From NCBI RefSeq assembly GCF_958295425.1, contig NC_081149.1, forward strand, positions 16,684,090-16,748,089: a stretch of DNA of 64,000 nt, read 5' to 3'. Numbering within the stretch: the stretch's first letter is position 1; each line of letters starts with the position of its first letter. The notes under the pieces are model-generated. The model was given only the letters and a program-made list of their open reading frames with translations, had not been told where the DNA came from and ran no database searches. Position numbers and translations under genes: made by a program. Positions 37,493 to 47,436 of this stretch are shown here, one piece after another. The DNA comes from Solea solea (lineage: Eukaryota; Chordata; Actinopteri; Pleuronectiformes; Soleidae).

Positions 37493-39128
37493 TTATCTTT
37501 CCTCTGGGGTTTTAATGATATTGTTTGTTTTCTGTCTCTCACTGAGGTTCTGTATGGCGTTGAGGAAAAACTCATACCAAAAGAAGGTGAAGCCCGTGGA
37601 CAGTGCAGCCTTCACAAGGCTGGGCGAGAGGCCTTTAAAGAAGCCTCGGGCGCCCTCCTCCTGGGCTATTTGGACCATGCAATCCACCAAGCCTCTGTAA
37701 TTCCGCACCTGCACACGGCAAAATATGGCGATTATAAATTAGACACCGGACCCAAAAGAAGTACTTTACAAGTGTGTGACATGTTGTAGAGGAGCTTACC
37801 TGTCCAAAGTGAACTCTGGCTGCTTCAAAGCCTCTCACCTGCAGCCTCTTCTTGAAGAGGTCAAAGGGATAAGTGAGTGTTTTGCTGATTATTCCAGCTC
37901 CACTGCCACTGACCAGGCTTCTCATGTTCCCTGAAAGACAGGACATAAAAAATAAACAAAAATAAATCACAGTATTTCAGACTGGATGTAGAAGTTTGTT
38001 TGAGTTTCACTCACCTCCAGACTTTCCAGAATTGGGGGGTGGAGCCAACAGCTCCTTAAAGACATTGTAGAAGAAGAACTGCAGCCCAGCATAAGGAAAC
38101 ACGGCCATGAGTGTTGGCAACAGACCGTGGTAGAAAGTCAGCGCTCCCCCGGAGCGGCACATTGTAGACACAGCATGTCGCAGGTTCCTGTACACCTGAG
38201 ATGACAGGTCATCAACATCCATTTTGACTACATCCCAGCAGTACAGCTGCATGATAGTCATAATCATACTGTGCTGCAGGACATGAACAGTGGTATATGC
38301 TACCTTGGGTTCTCCCTGTGCTGCGAAGCGAGTCCGTAGTGTGTCCAGAGGCTGGCAGACCACAGTGGCAGAGCACGCCGCCAAGCCGCCACATACAAAA
38401 TGAACTCCCGCTGTTCGGCTGTCATACGGCGTCGACTTGTGGACCGTCTCAGTCAGAAACTCAAAACTGGCAAACTGCAAAGCACCCACATACAAATACA
38501 TACATCTTGCAAATAAAGGTAATTATAATATCATTTTTCCAGTAAGGATTGTTTGTATGAGCTTGGGGCCGATGGGCTTTATACCTGGACAGCGCCGAAG
38601 CATATGGAGAGCATTTGAGCCGGGATGTGGCCCTTCCAGAAAGCAGACAGCCCCTCCTCAGAGTAAATGCAGCGAGATGCTTGAAATAATCCCCAGTACT
38701 TCCCCTGCGGCCTTTGTGATGACACTTGCTCAATCTGCAGCTGGTGAATGCAAGAAAAAAAAAAACATAAACATACAGGGCTTCACAGTGGACCTTTCTG
38801 CAGTTGTCAACTCTTTTGTTACAAACAATTCCTTCTGCAAAGACAGCTTATAGTAAACAGTGGACTGCTTGTGTGGACCACTTGTGTCCTCCTCTTCAAA
38901 GTACTTCAAGGTCATAACAGGGGATGACACACTGTGTTTTACTTAAATAAGTGAACATTAATCGTGACAAAGAACATGCACAGCCAGACTCATTACCTGA
39001 AATCTGATTTTCAGGACGTCAAACGGGCTGATGAGGGCTCGGGTTACCAGTCCAGCAGTCGACCCAGCCAGAGCTGCTGCTTCTGGAGAGTGAACTGCAG
39101 CCTGAGAGCCGGGGTCATAGCCCACCAT
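37493..39128 (-). CDS. slc25a19: Mitochondrial thiamine pyrophosphate carrier (SLC25A19)
   Basis: Six-transmembrane mitochondrial carrier of the inner membrane that imports thiamine pyrophosphate into the matrix; human mutations cause Amish microcephaly. Minus-strand coding exons: 39128-38997, 38740-38585, 38474-38304, 38195-38015, 37930-37800 and 37708-37493. They total 987 nt, or 328 residues (human 320), with all phases consistent. The start MVGYDPGSQ matches the human MVGYDPK start and was preferred over the in-frame ATG 12 nt upstream. Three carrier signatures of the P-x-[DE]-x-x-[KR] type are visible, one per repeat: [11 protein letters not shown] (about residue 34), [17 protein letters not shown] and [11 protein letters not shown]. 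The family-typical ends [10 protein letters not shown] and [19 protein letters not shown] are present. The intron at 38196-38303 is only 108 nt and open in frame. The gene is transcribed toward pitpnc1. Confidence 0.96.
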
Positions 39129-39497
39129 GTCTCCACACACTCAGAGTTCTGCTAACACTGCAGGCAGAAACAAAAACACCATTTATGAAACCACTGAAGT
39201 GTACAGCACACACACAAAAAAAAAAAAAACACATGTTCAAGTTTACAGATTATTTGATTATTATCCATTATCTAGTATTATTGATCAGTTGTAGTGGCAA
39301 CACAATTACATGTATATACACAAGCGGAAGCCTTGGATTTCAAATTGCACTCTCTTTTTTTATTAAACCCTTTCGTATTCTATTTAATTTGATTGTAAGT
39401 GCAAGAATCAACTGCAGACATACTCTAAATCAGTCAGAATTAGTTGCATAGGTACACTTGTATCTGTTGTACCTGGATAGTTCTAAAGGCAACATTC

Positions 39498-39545
39498 AAT
39501 TCAATTCAAAAAACTTTATTGATCCCCAAGGGGAAATTCAGGATT
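39498..39545. repeat. Teleost retroelement 3' tail-like repeat
   Basis: Contains CAATTCAATTCAAAAAAC followed by TTTATTGATCCCCAAGGGG, a phrase I recognise as a very common dispersed-repeat end in teleost genomes, probably a LINE or SINE tail. The family is not named with certainty. Confidence 0.55.
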
Positions 39546-40324
39546 AAACATTCAACATTAAATTACATGAAAAATCACATGTGCATATGATTACAAAAAA
39601 TGGACAATACAGAGCAGCAATAATTCATCATCAAATCAACTATTTTGATAATCAAAGGATCAGTTTGAGTGAGTGTTTTTTTTTTTTTTTTAAATATTCG
39701 TTCCATTAGTTTGAGGGTTGAGGGAAAAACTTAACATTCTATGAAACAAACAATTGTGAAAATAAGTGTAATCAAAAAATGTCAAAACGTACTCACGAGA
39801 AAGAATGATCCAAACCGGAGGGTTATAAGTATTACATTCAGGACAAGTGTGCGAGTGAGAAGTACAATACAGACCTCAGAAATGTGTTATGGAGAAGATG
39901 CAAATACCTGAGTAATGTGTACTCGTCTGTCAAATGACAAATGTAAGTATACATACAAATACAAAGTTACTGTTAAACTCTACATGAATCTTTGCGATGG
40001 GCTTATTGTTGTTGCCAATATCTAGACTACATATAACCATGAAACCGTATGATATTATATAATATGTAGAGAAATAAGAGAAAAATACAAAGCAGCTATT
40101 GTGTGTATTGTAAAGGACATGAAGTAGGACCTTGAGACATAGGGAGACACTAGTTTACTTGTTGTCAGTCTATGTATGTAGCATGTAAATAAAGTTACCT
40201 TGAAATAGAAGTCCGTCATAAATGAAATGACAGGGGCGGAGCTGGACCCGGACTCAAGAAATGCTTAATTTCCAGACGGTATTTTATACTCATATACATT
40301 AGCACACTATGCAGAGTAATAACC

Positions 40325-40332
40325 ACTTCCGG
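40325..40332. promoter_or_regulatory. ETS-type site upstream of slc25a19
   Basis: ACTTCCGG, the reverse complement of the ETS core CCGGAAGT, in the presumed slc25a19 promoter. Such sites are typical of TATA-less promoters of mitochondrial housekeeping genes. Only the motif is seen; occupancy is inferred. Confidence 0.4.
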
Positions 40333-40687
40333 GTTAGTCTCCTGTCAAAGAAGAAGTGTTTTGACAAGATACTTCACTGCCATAGCATGACAAAAGTTCG
40401 TTCTGCAGCTTATTTCACCAAAAACGACACCCAGAGAAAGATAAAAGACGTCAGAACGTATACTTAATATTACTCTCAATGTACAGTCAATGGTATTACT
40501 TATTTTGTCTGTCATGTGTGTATTTATTTGCGTTCTCTTTATTCGCTGTACACTGACTTTACAAATTCACATATGAAATAATATGAAACTAAGAGATACA
40601 CAGTTAAATGCATACCTTTGAGGGATGAAAAAGGCTTGGACAAGATAAAAGTTTGAAGTGAAATGAATTTAGATAAATGCCACGGTT

Positions 40688-40921
40688 TTAGATAGCTTTC
40701 TTGTTGGGCGTTTTTTGGGGGACAGAGTCAAGGCCACCGTCTTCTTCTTGGAGTGATCCATCTGAATGGGACAACTCATCTTTGGAGGGTTGTGTCGGTT
40801 GACGTCTACGTCCACCGGAGAGAAAGAGCAGCGTAAATGTGAAAAATTTACTATATACAGGTATAATTTCTGCACTTTGTCCTTCTAATGAAAGTATTCG
40901 GGTGTCGTACTCGTCCGACAT
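40688..40921 (-). CDS. Unrecognised 77-residue ORF between slc25a19 and mif4gd
   Basis: An ATG in a good context (AACATGTCGG) opens a 77-residue frame starting MSDEYDTRILSLEGQSAEII. It has an acidic N-terminus, an RRR patch and a charged Ser/Glu/Lys-rich C-terminus. I do not recognise a family, and no signal peptide or obvious membrane segment is convincing. A possible 53-nt intron (CCT|GTATAT to GACGTAG) would give a short frame ending in a stop, so splicing is not supported. A second minus frame (40669-40875) carries a very basic end, KKTVALTLSPKKRPTRKLSK. Minus-strand AATAAA hexamers at 40543-40538 and 40528-40523 could end such a transcript. It may be a small gene, the first exon of something longer, or a chance ORF. 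Confidence 0.3.
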   Translation of the reverse strand: MSDEYDTRILSLEGQSAEIIPVYSKFFTFTLLFLSGGRRRQPTQPSKDELSHSDGSLQEEDGGLDSVPQKTPNKKAI

Positions 40922-41952
40922 GTTGTTGTTTTTTGTTAAAACTTGCTTCTGTCACGTAAATGTGAGATTTGAAATACAACTTGATGCTAACTTGCAGTAA
41001 GGTGTCTGTGAAGCACGCACGCTAGCGGAATAATCCATTTGTTTGTTGACTTAAGTTAACCACGTTGCGTAAATGTGTGTAACTGATGTCACCGCTACGT
41101 TAATCTCGTGAAAAAATAGAATAAACTCATTCAAAATAAGGGTAAAGCTAACCGTGTAGCTCCATATAGTTAGCCAAAGTAAATGTGTGAATACTAAATA
41201 GAAGCTTTGTTCATTTTTAAAGATTATATTTAGATTTTATGGGCAAGAAATATGGGCAATGCAACACACGTCTGTCAAACCCAAGCTCAAATCCTTTCAA
41301 ATTAAATGTGTCAAAGCTAAATATACATGGATCGTGCTCAAATTTAGTAACATATACCAAACCAAAGTTACAACAACAAAAGAACAAATAAGCAAACTAC
41401 CCATATAGTCGTATAATGGTTAATTTGTTCTTTGCGGTGTCTGTTGTCCTTTCCAGTTTAAATACACTAATAATTTATACTATTATATTCATTTTATTTT
41501 TAGTCTTTTACTTTTGTTCTCCAACATTCCCTTCATTTTAAATTGATTTAATCTTTCCTAAAGTTTATCCTATGGTCGTGTTCTAAATTGCAACAGAAAA
41601 TGTATTGAATATGATTTGAGTACGATTCTGCACACCTAACAAAATTATACTTTGTTCTTGTGCACTGAGTTGAATCTGTTTGTGTTGTCTGTGTAATCTC
41701 TCCTATCCTTCAGTGAATGAGCCTAGGAAGCAGCTAGTTTGATGACAGCACAGGATTTTGGAGTTATTGTCCTCTGGTCTCTGTCTCTAGCGTAATGTGT
41801 GTGTGTGTGTGTGTTTTTTGCCCAGGCTTAAAGCGGAACCATTCGTGTTTGGAAAAATTCACCTGCAAATTCACATGTCAAATATTTGTCTTTTCTATAT
41901 ATATATATATGTGTTAAAAAAAACTGTTGTCTGGTCTCTGGACATCTTTCAG
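40922..41952. other. Promoter and 5' intron region of mif4gd
   Basis: No coding sequence. The first non-coding exon of mif4gd should lie in or near this stretch because coding exon 1 begins with a clear acceptor at 41951-41952. I could not place that exon confidently. A (GT)n tract occurs at 41799-41814 and a short (AT)n at 41898-41911. Confidence 0.4.
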
Positions 41953-41979
41953 GTGGAATTTGGGGTGCAACCGTCTGCA

Positions 41980-43736
41980 ATGGAAAACTCCACTGAAGAC
42001 TACAAGATCCAGTCATTTGACCTGGACACACAGATGTTGCTGAAAACGGCCTTGAAAGGTCAGCATTTCACTGCGCTGTACAACGCAATTAATAATCTAC
42101 GAAAGCTGCAATTCAGCTTCAGATTCATATATCTATTGTTTTGATATTGATTGTCTGACATTTTTATTTTTATTACATTTACAATTCCTGTGTCTTTTAG
42201 ATCCAAGTGCAGTGAACCTGGAGAAGGTTTCCACCATCATTGTGGACCAGTCTCTGAAGGACCAGGTGTTCAGCAAAGAAGCCGGACGCATCTGCTTCAC
42301 TATTGTGCAGGTCTGTACTCATGGGATGGTTTTTCATAGCTGATGTCATGAAGGGGTGATTTAGGAAACTAGAACAAGACTTAAACATCGGATTGAGACT
42401 CTAACTAAATTCTAAATCCTCTTTTTGCCCTCTTACCTTCACCATAGCGGTTGGTGCCTTTTTGTCCATGCTTCAGCTTCTGTTATCTGACCCCCCCTCT
42501 CTCTTTCTCTCCACCTTGGTCACGTCGTGCAGACCGAGGCCAAGCAAAACAATGGAAACGTGTTCAGGAGAAACTTGCTGAATCGACTGCAGCAGGAGTT
42601 TAAGGACCGTAAGGAGACCAGGGAGCGCTCGCTGCAGGAGTGGGTGTGCTTTGTGACGTTCATGTGTAACATCTTTGACTACCTCAAAGTAAGCGCTGCA
42701 GTTAGCTTTGCATCACATATCCAATCCAATACAACTTTATATCACTATATGACATCTGTAAAATATTGTGTGGCTGATGTAAACTCATGTGATTCATTCA
42801 TTCATTCTTTAAAGAAGCCAAAACTAATTTGTCATTTGAATATAAAGGAACATTACAGGCAAGGACCTTATGCAATTGTCTTGATGAAGCTTGTCCTCCT
42901 CTCTAACATTTATTAACAGTCAGCTGCTGAAAAGACTCTGTGTGTGTGTGTGTGTTGACAATTAGGTGAACAACGTGCCGATCGTGGCCTTGGTCAATCC
43001 TGTGTATGACTGTCTGATGAGGCTGGCCCAACCTGATGCTTTAGTGAATGAGGAAGAGGTGAGGAAGCATGTGGACATATCCATTTTGTTAGATTAGAGT
43101 AACTTTAAAATAGATTTACATTGCCTGTTTTTTGTTTTTTTATCTATCCCTTGTGTATCAAAAATAAGAACTTTTTTTTGTATGTTTGGTTCTATGCTTT
43201 ACACCCTTAACTTAGATGACAAGTGAACTCTCATTAATGTTTTCTTAATAAACTGGCTCTCAGTGTTCGACACATGAGAATGCCTTTAGTGTATCTTTGA
43301 GATGTAACACACATAGCAGGTATTTCCTTCTTCCCTGAAAAGCTGATGTTACAAACGTTTATTAATAAACATGTTTGTGGCTTAATTGTTGTTCACCTGA
43401 AAATAGCTATATTCCATGGTTCTGTTTTGTTACCTGTTTTGATTCTGCAGCAGTATTATGCCGAGTCTGTGTGTAGCTGAGGTGACCCCTCCATCTTTCC
43501 CCCTGCAGGTGGACTGCCTGGTGCTGCAGCTGCATCGCATCGGTGAACAGCTGGAGACGATGAGCAGCCAACAGATGGACGAGCTCTTCTTCCTGCTGCG
43601 GGACGGCTTTCTGCTCCAGGAAGGCCTCACTTCCATGACTCGTCTGCTGCTCCTGGAGATCCTGGAGTTCAGAGCTGGGGGGTGGCTGCTCAGCAGCACT
43701 GCACATAAGTACTACTACAGTGAACTTGCAGACTAG
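41980..43736 (+). CDS. mif4gd: MIF4G domain-containing protein (SLIP1)
   Basis: Small MIF4G/HEAT-repeat protein that in mammals bridges SLBP on histone mRNA to the translation machinery. Coding exons on the plus strand: 41980-42058, 42201-42310, 42533-42688, 42966-43058 and 43509-43736. They total 666 nt, or 221 residues (human 222), all in phase with consensus borders. The exon starting at 41953 carries 27 nt of 5' UTR before ATG. Landmarks shared with the human protein are YKIQSFD, FSKEAGRICFTIVQ, FRRNLLNRLQQEF, FVTFMCNIFDYLKVNNVP, LVNPVYDCLMRLAQPD, VDCLVLQLHRIGEQLE, MDELFFLLRDGFL and the terminal HKYYYSEL-D. The MIF4G fold covers nearly the whole chain. Zebrafish has two paralogues (mif4gda/b); which one this is cannot be told. 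Confidence 0.95.
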
Positions 43737-44400
43737 AGCGGTTGCAAAGGCGAGGGCATAGAGCAGCTTTTTTGCAGCTGCATTATGAAACCACTCCTGG
43801 TGAAAAGCAAGCAAGTTCCTGACAGACGGGGACATCTAACATGTAATAAGTTGGAGTGCTTGTAAGAAGACTTTATTTTTGCTGGATTGTTCCCTGCATT
43901 TGATAATATTACTGAGATGTGCCGTGGATGTGGAACGTGCAATAGTTCAGTTAACGAGGTTTAGCCACATTCAGGTACACTTTGGTTTGTTCCTAAGTTT
44001 TTCTTGCCACTTGTAAAGCTGAAAATTGTTATTTTTCTGACATTCCTTTTGACATTTCAACTTCCACTTATTTTTTACCAAATCTGAATGAGCTGGAAAT
44101 TACATTCCAGTCAGATGCAAGCTGATATGGTCTTTGCTTTACCTTTTTATTGTGACCAATGTTTTAATTAATTGAAAAGGAAATATTTTATTGAGTAAAT
44201 ACCTTTTAGTGTAGAACATAATTGAATTGGTTTGAATTCTAGTCTAGTTCTGAGTTTTCAGCCCAAGATTCCCTGTAAGATTTCTGTTACTGTTTGACAC
44301 AAGATATGTGAAGCTCAGACGAAACATGTCTCAATTCAGGGATTGAATTGTTTTTCTTATGACTCAGCTTAACAATAAAAGACCAAGAGAATAGTTTTAT
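43737..44400 (+). other. mif4gd: mif4gd 3' UTR
   Basis: Non-coding, AT-rich sequence after the TAG, with AATAAA at 44374-44379 as the likely polyadenylation signal. The frames antisense to the last coding exon are not genes. Confidence 0.6.
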
Positions 44401-45381
44401 TTTGTATTTGCACACATAAATAGTTTGGGCACTTAATGAAGTTCTTAAATCGCAGGTTTCATTAGTCGGGTCAATATAACATGCACAGGATCATCCAATA
44501 ATGAGCCTATGCTCATTAGCCACATCATTAAAGCCTGTAACAGAATCTGTAAGTTTAAAATTACATTATTTAACCAGGCTTCAGATATTTACCTGTATCA
44601 AAACATAAAGCCAATTAATGGTCTTAATGCTGAAGCTGATCAGTGTACACTCTCCATTTGTAGCTGAGGTGCTAAAGAAGCAGCCATTATTCCATATCCC
44701 CTCATATACACAGGCTATAAATATAAAGCTTGAATTCAGATTCCACCAGCAACAATGACTTGATGTAACTGAACATAAGTTTTACTTTGAATCTGCCGCC
44801 ACCTGCTCAGTGAGAATTAAGATCTTAGACCAAAGCTGTGCCTTGCAGTAACTTGGACACAAGCATAGGACGAATGTCAGGATTCTGAAAACAAATATTT
44901 TCAAATGTAAAAGTAAAGTGAATTACAAAATTTATTTCAGAGTGGTCAGTCAAATCAACCAGACAATCCTAAAAGAAATGATGCTCAAATCTTGCATAAG
45001 TTAGAATTTAAATATAAATGTCATATTTAGACCGAGTGTTGATTGGACCTAATGAAAGTTGGAAATGTCAAGTTTGAATGCTGAAGACAATTAAAGTCCC
45101 TTAAAGACAGGGCACGGACCGCAATATACAGCAGGTTTCTATATTTTATTACAGCGTTGCAATGTTTTTACATTTGTCATTTCCATTTTTTGTTGTTGGG
45201 TTGTAAATTTAAAGCAAATTTATTTGTTGTAATAAATCTCTAGAAGTTTTTCCTAATTCCTTTTCATGTGTTTCAACATCACAACTGAGTGAAAATTCGG
45301 GTTCGGCCATGTCTAATCAGTCTGTGTATTTCACGTCAACAGAACTTAGAATGAGTACATTGCAGTCCTTCCACTGAAAGA
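44400..45381. other. Intergenic spacer between mif4gd and mrps7
   Basis: Convergent spacer of about 1 kb. I see no ORF, RNA gene or clear repeat. The minus-strand AATAAA (plus-strand TTTATT at 45382-45387) at its right edge is the likely mrps7 polyA signal. Confidence 0.5.
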
Positions 45382-45527
45382 TTTATTCGATGTTTACTAT
45401 TTACAGTCAAACTCTGAGTGGCACATTGGGTCATTGAATCATCCATGACCAGCACAATGTCTGTCCAGTTTGTCAATAGGAGGAGACCTTTGAATTGACA
45501 GTATTTTTAGTCCAAAGAAATTTCTTT

Positions 45528-47199
45528 CTACCACCAGCGGTAGTGGGCATAAGCCCTGTTGGATTCTGCCATCTTGTGCAGCTCATGTTTCTTCTTGATG
45601 ACATTACCCTCCTTCATGTATGCTGCCAACAGTTCTTGGGAAAGTTTTTCATACATGCGCGTGCGTCTGTGTTTGTTGTCCCTGCACTCTGTCATCATCC
45701 ATTTCATAGCAAGGAAGCGACGTCGGTTGTCCGTAAGAGGGACAGGCACCTGGGAAGAGAACACATTTGGATTTTGTATGTTTATTCTTTGTTTCAACAT
45801 GATTATTTTTCATTTCAAACCAATCCTATCACTGACCTGGTAGTACTTGCCACCTTTCTGTATGCTTGCCAGCCCAACCACAGGCTTACAATTCTCCAGA
45901 GCCTGATGAAAAATTGTGTAGGGGTTACACTCAATCTCCTCCTTTTTCACCTCAGGAGCTTTGTGGTATTTCTCCACCTGTATCCTCTTTATGCTCTCGA
46001 GGGTCTAAGAAAAGAAAAAAAATTAATCTTTGGCCCTAATGTAAGAAAGTGAGGAGAATATTTATAATTGTATTTTTCTTCTTTTTTTTACTTGTGTCAT
46101 GATCTCTCTGGCCAGAATCTTGTTCCCGTGTTTCATCATAATATTGATGAATTTACTGAAAAGCAAAGACCAGGAAAAAAAAAAAAAAAGGTCAGTAGGT
46201 TCTGATTAAACGGGTGCAACAAATGATCCCCCTGCTGCAATGACCCGACATGGCTGCATACCTGACGACTGGGTCACTGAAAACAGAGCTTGTGACTCCA
46301 TTAGTTGCTGCCTTGATGGGTCTGAGTACTTTGAGCTGCTGCTTTTCTTTCTCCTCAGCGGTCAGCTCCGCCTCTGGTCTGCTGTATGCCTCCTTCCTGA
46401 CATCTGGCTCCAGATAGTAAGGGTTATACCTGCTCCATCTTACCAGGAACACCCTACAGGCAAAGTATGCACCAGACAGGCAATTAACAAGTGACAAGTT
46501 TGTGACAAACTGATTATCCTCACTAATTTATTTAAGTTTCATACCGTTGCTTACACTCTCAGGCCACTTTATTTGGTACACCTGTTCAACTGCTTGTTAA
46601 TGCAAATATCCAATCAGCCAATGATATAACAGTGACTCGATGCATCCAGGCATGGTCAAGAAGACATGCTGAAGTATTAACCGAGCATCATAATGGGTAA
46701 AGAAAGTGATTTAAGGGATTTTGAATGTGGCATGGTTAAGACAGGCTGGCATTTTCATGCACAACCATATCTCAGGCTTACAGAGAGTTATCTGGAAAAG
46801 AAATCCAGAGTTGAGCAGCATTTCTCTCGGTGGAAATACCTTGTTGATGCCAGAGGTCAGAGGAGAATGACCACATTGATCAGAGATGATTGGAAAGGCA
46901 TCAATAATAACTCAAACAACCACTGGTTTCAACCAAGGTCTGCAGAAGACCATCACTGAACACACAACACGTTAAAACGTCAAGCTGATGGACTACAGCA
47001 GGAGAAGACATATAAGTGTAACTGAAAAATCCAGAAAAAAGATAGAAAATCTTTAGAATTTTTAAACCTGGTGAATTGTATAGACAAAAAAAGGATAATT
47101 CGTCATTAAAAGCGTAATTGTATACAGTTTTATAATGGAAACAGATATATTTACCAACCTTGGTAACCACGGTTTAAGTAGTCCTGACATGGTAGCCAT
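45528..47199 (-). CDS. mrps7: Mitochondrial small ribosomal subunit protein uS7m
   Basis: Component of the mitochondrial 28S small subunit that contacts 12S rRNA in the head. Minus-strand coding exons: 47199-47159, 46453-46262, 46155-46092, 46004-45837 and 45749-45528. They total 687 nt, or 228 residues (human 242). The start [14 protein letters not shown] gives a short basic presequence. The S7 domain follows: [62 protein letters not shown], and the hallmark end [16 protein letters not shown]. Donor 1 is AAG|GTTGGT rather than the stronger-looking GTAAAT 5 nt downstream, because only the former keeps the frame open. Intron 1 contains a Tc1-like transposon fragment. The gene lies head-to-head with gga3. 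Confidence 0.95.
46554..47010 (+). pseudogene. Degraded Tc1-like transposase fragment in mrps7 intron 1
   Basis: Begins with the 5' region phrase TTTATTTGGTACACCTGTTC, then an ATG at 46693. The reading frame starts [15 protein letters not shown] and later contains [12 protein letters not shown], matching the N-terminal helix-turn-helix part of a teleost Tc1-like transposase family. It is frame-degraded: residues around the first HTH are missing or scrambled, and it stops near the segment corresponding to GLQK-I-EHTTR. The catalytic DDE domain and the right inverted repeat are absent. It is opposite in orientation to mrps7. Confidence 0.8.
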
Positions 47200-47436
47200 C
47201 TTTACAATGTGAGTGTCAAGTAGGACCCCGCTTTAATATCTTTTACAGATGCCTGATTAAAAAAATTAAAAAGATATACGGGGTAACAGTGTTTATAATT
47301 TGCTAATTTTAATGGCAATGGGTTTTTGTATTTAAATTTTAAACAATCCGTATTATTGTGTTTAAAAAAATGCCGATGTTTAATTTTGGTCTCTGGCGTT
47401 CACGTTGGTGACATCACGCGATGTGTTTTCAGTGCT
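47200..47436. promoter_or_regulatory. Bidirectional promoter of mrps7 and gga3
   Basis: Only 237 bp separate the mrps7 start codon (47199, minus) from the gga3 start codon (47437, plus). No TATA box is placed convincingly. A CRE/ATF-like TGACATCA occurs at 47409-47416, followed by CGCG, 21 bp from the gga3 ATG. Shared control of the two genes is inferred from the geometry. Confidence 0.65.

Larger units (their letters stand above)
39129..40340 (-). other. slc25a19: slc25a19 5' UTR exon, intron and probable promoter
   Basis: On the minus strand an acceptor CTGCAG lies at 39163-39158, so the start-codon exon begins near 39157. A good donor reads TTTCAAG|GTAACT with the exon edge at 40199. This suggests a non-coding first exon running upward from 40199 to about 40300-40340. 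It contains a GC box-like GGGGCGGAG near 40230, and an ETS-type ACTTCCGG sits at 40325-40332. Intron 1 also holds a dispersed-repeat tail (39498-39545). Transcription start and exon 1 are inferred. Confidence 0.5.

Noticed and set aside
38007..38501. A single 164-residue coding exon in slc25a19
   Set aside because: The frame runs through a 108-nt intron with good splice sites; the human protein lacks the extra 36 residues.
43407..43835. 142-residue minus-strand ORF
   Set aside because: Mirror of the last mif4gd coding exon; Gln/Ser-rich only because the sense strand is Leu-rich.
45495..46052. 185-residue plus-strand ORF
   Set aside because: It is antisense to the last two coding exons of mrps7 and runs through their intron; no family resemblance.
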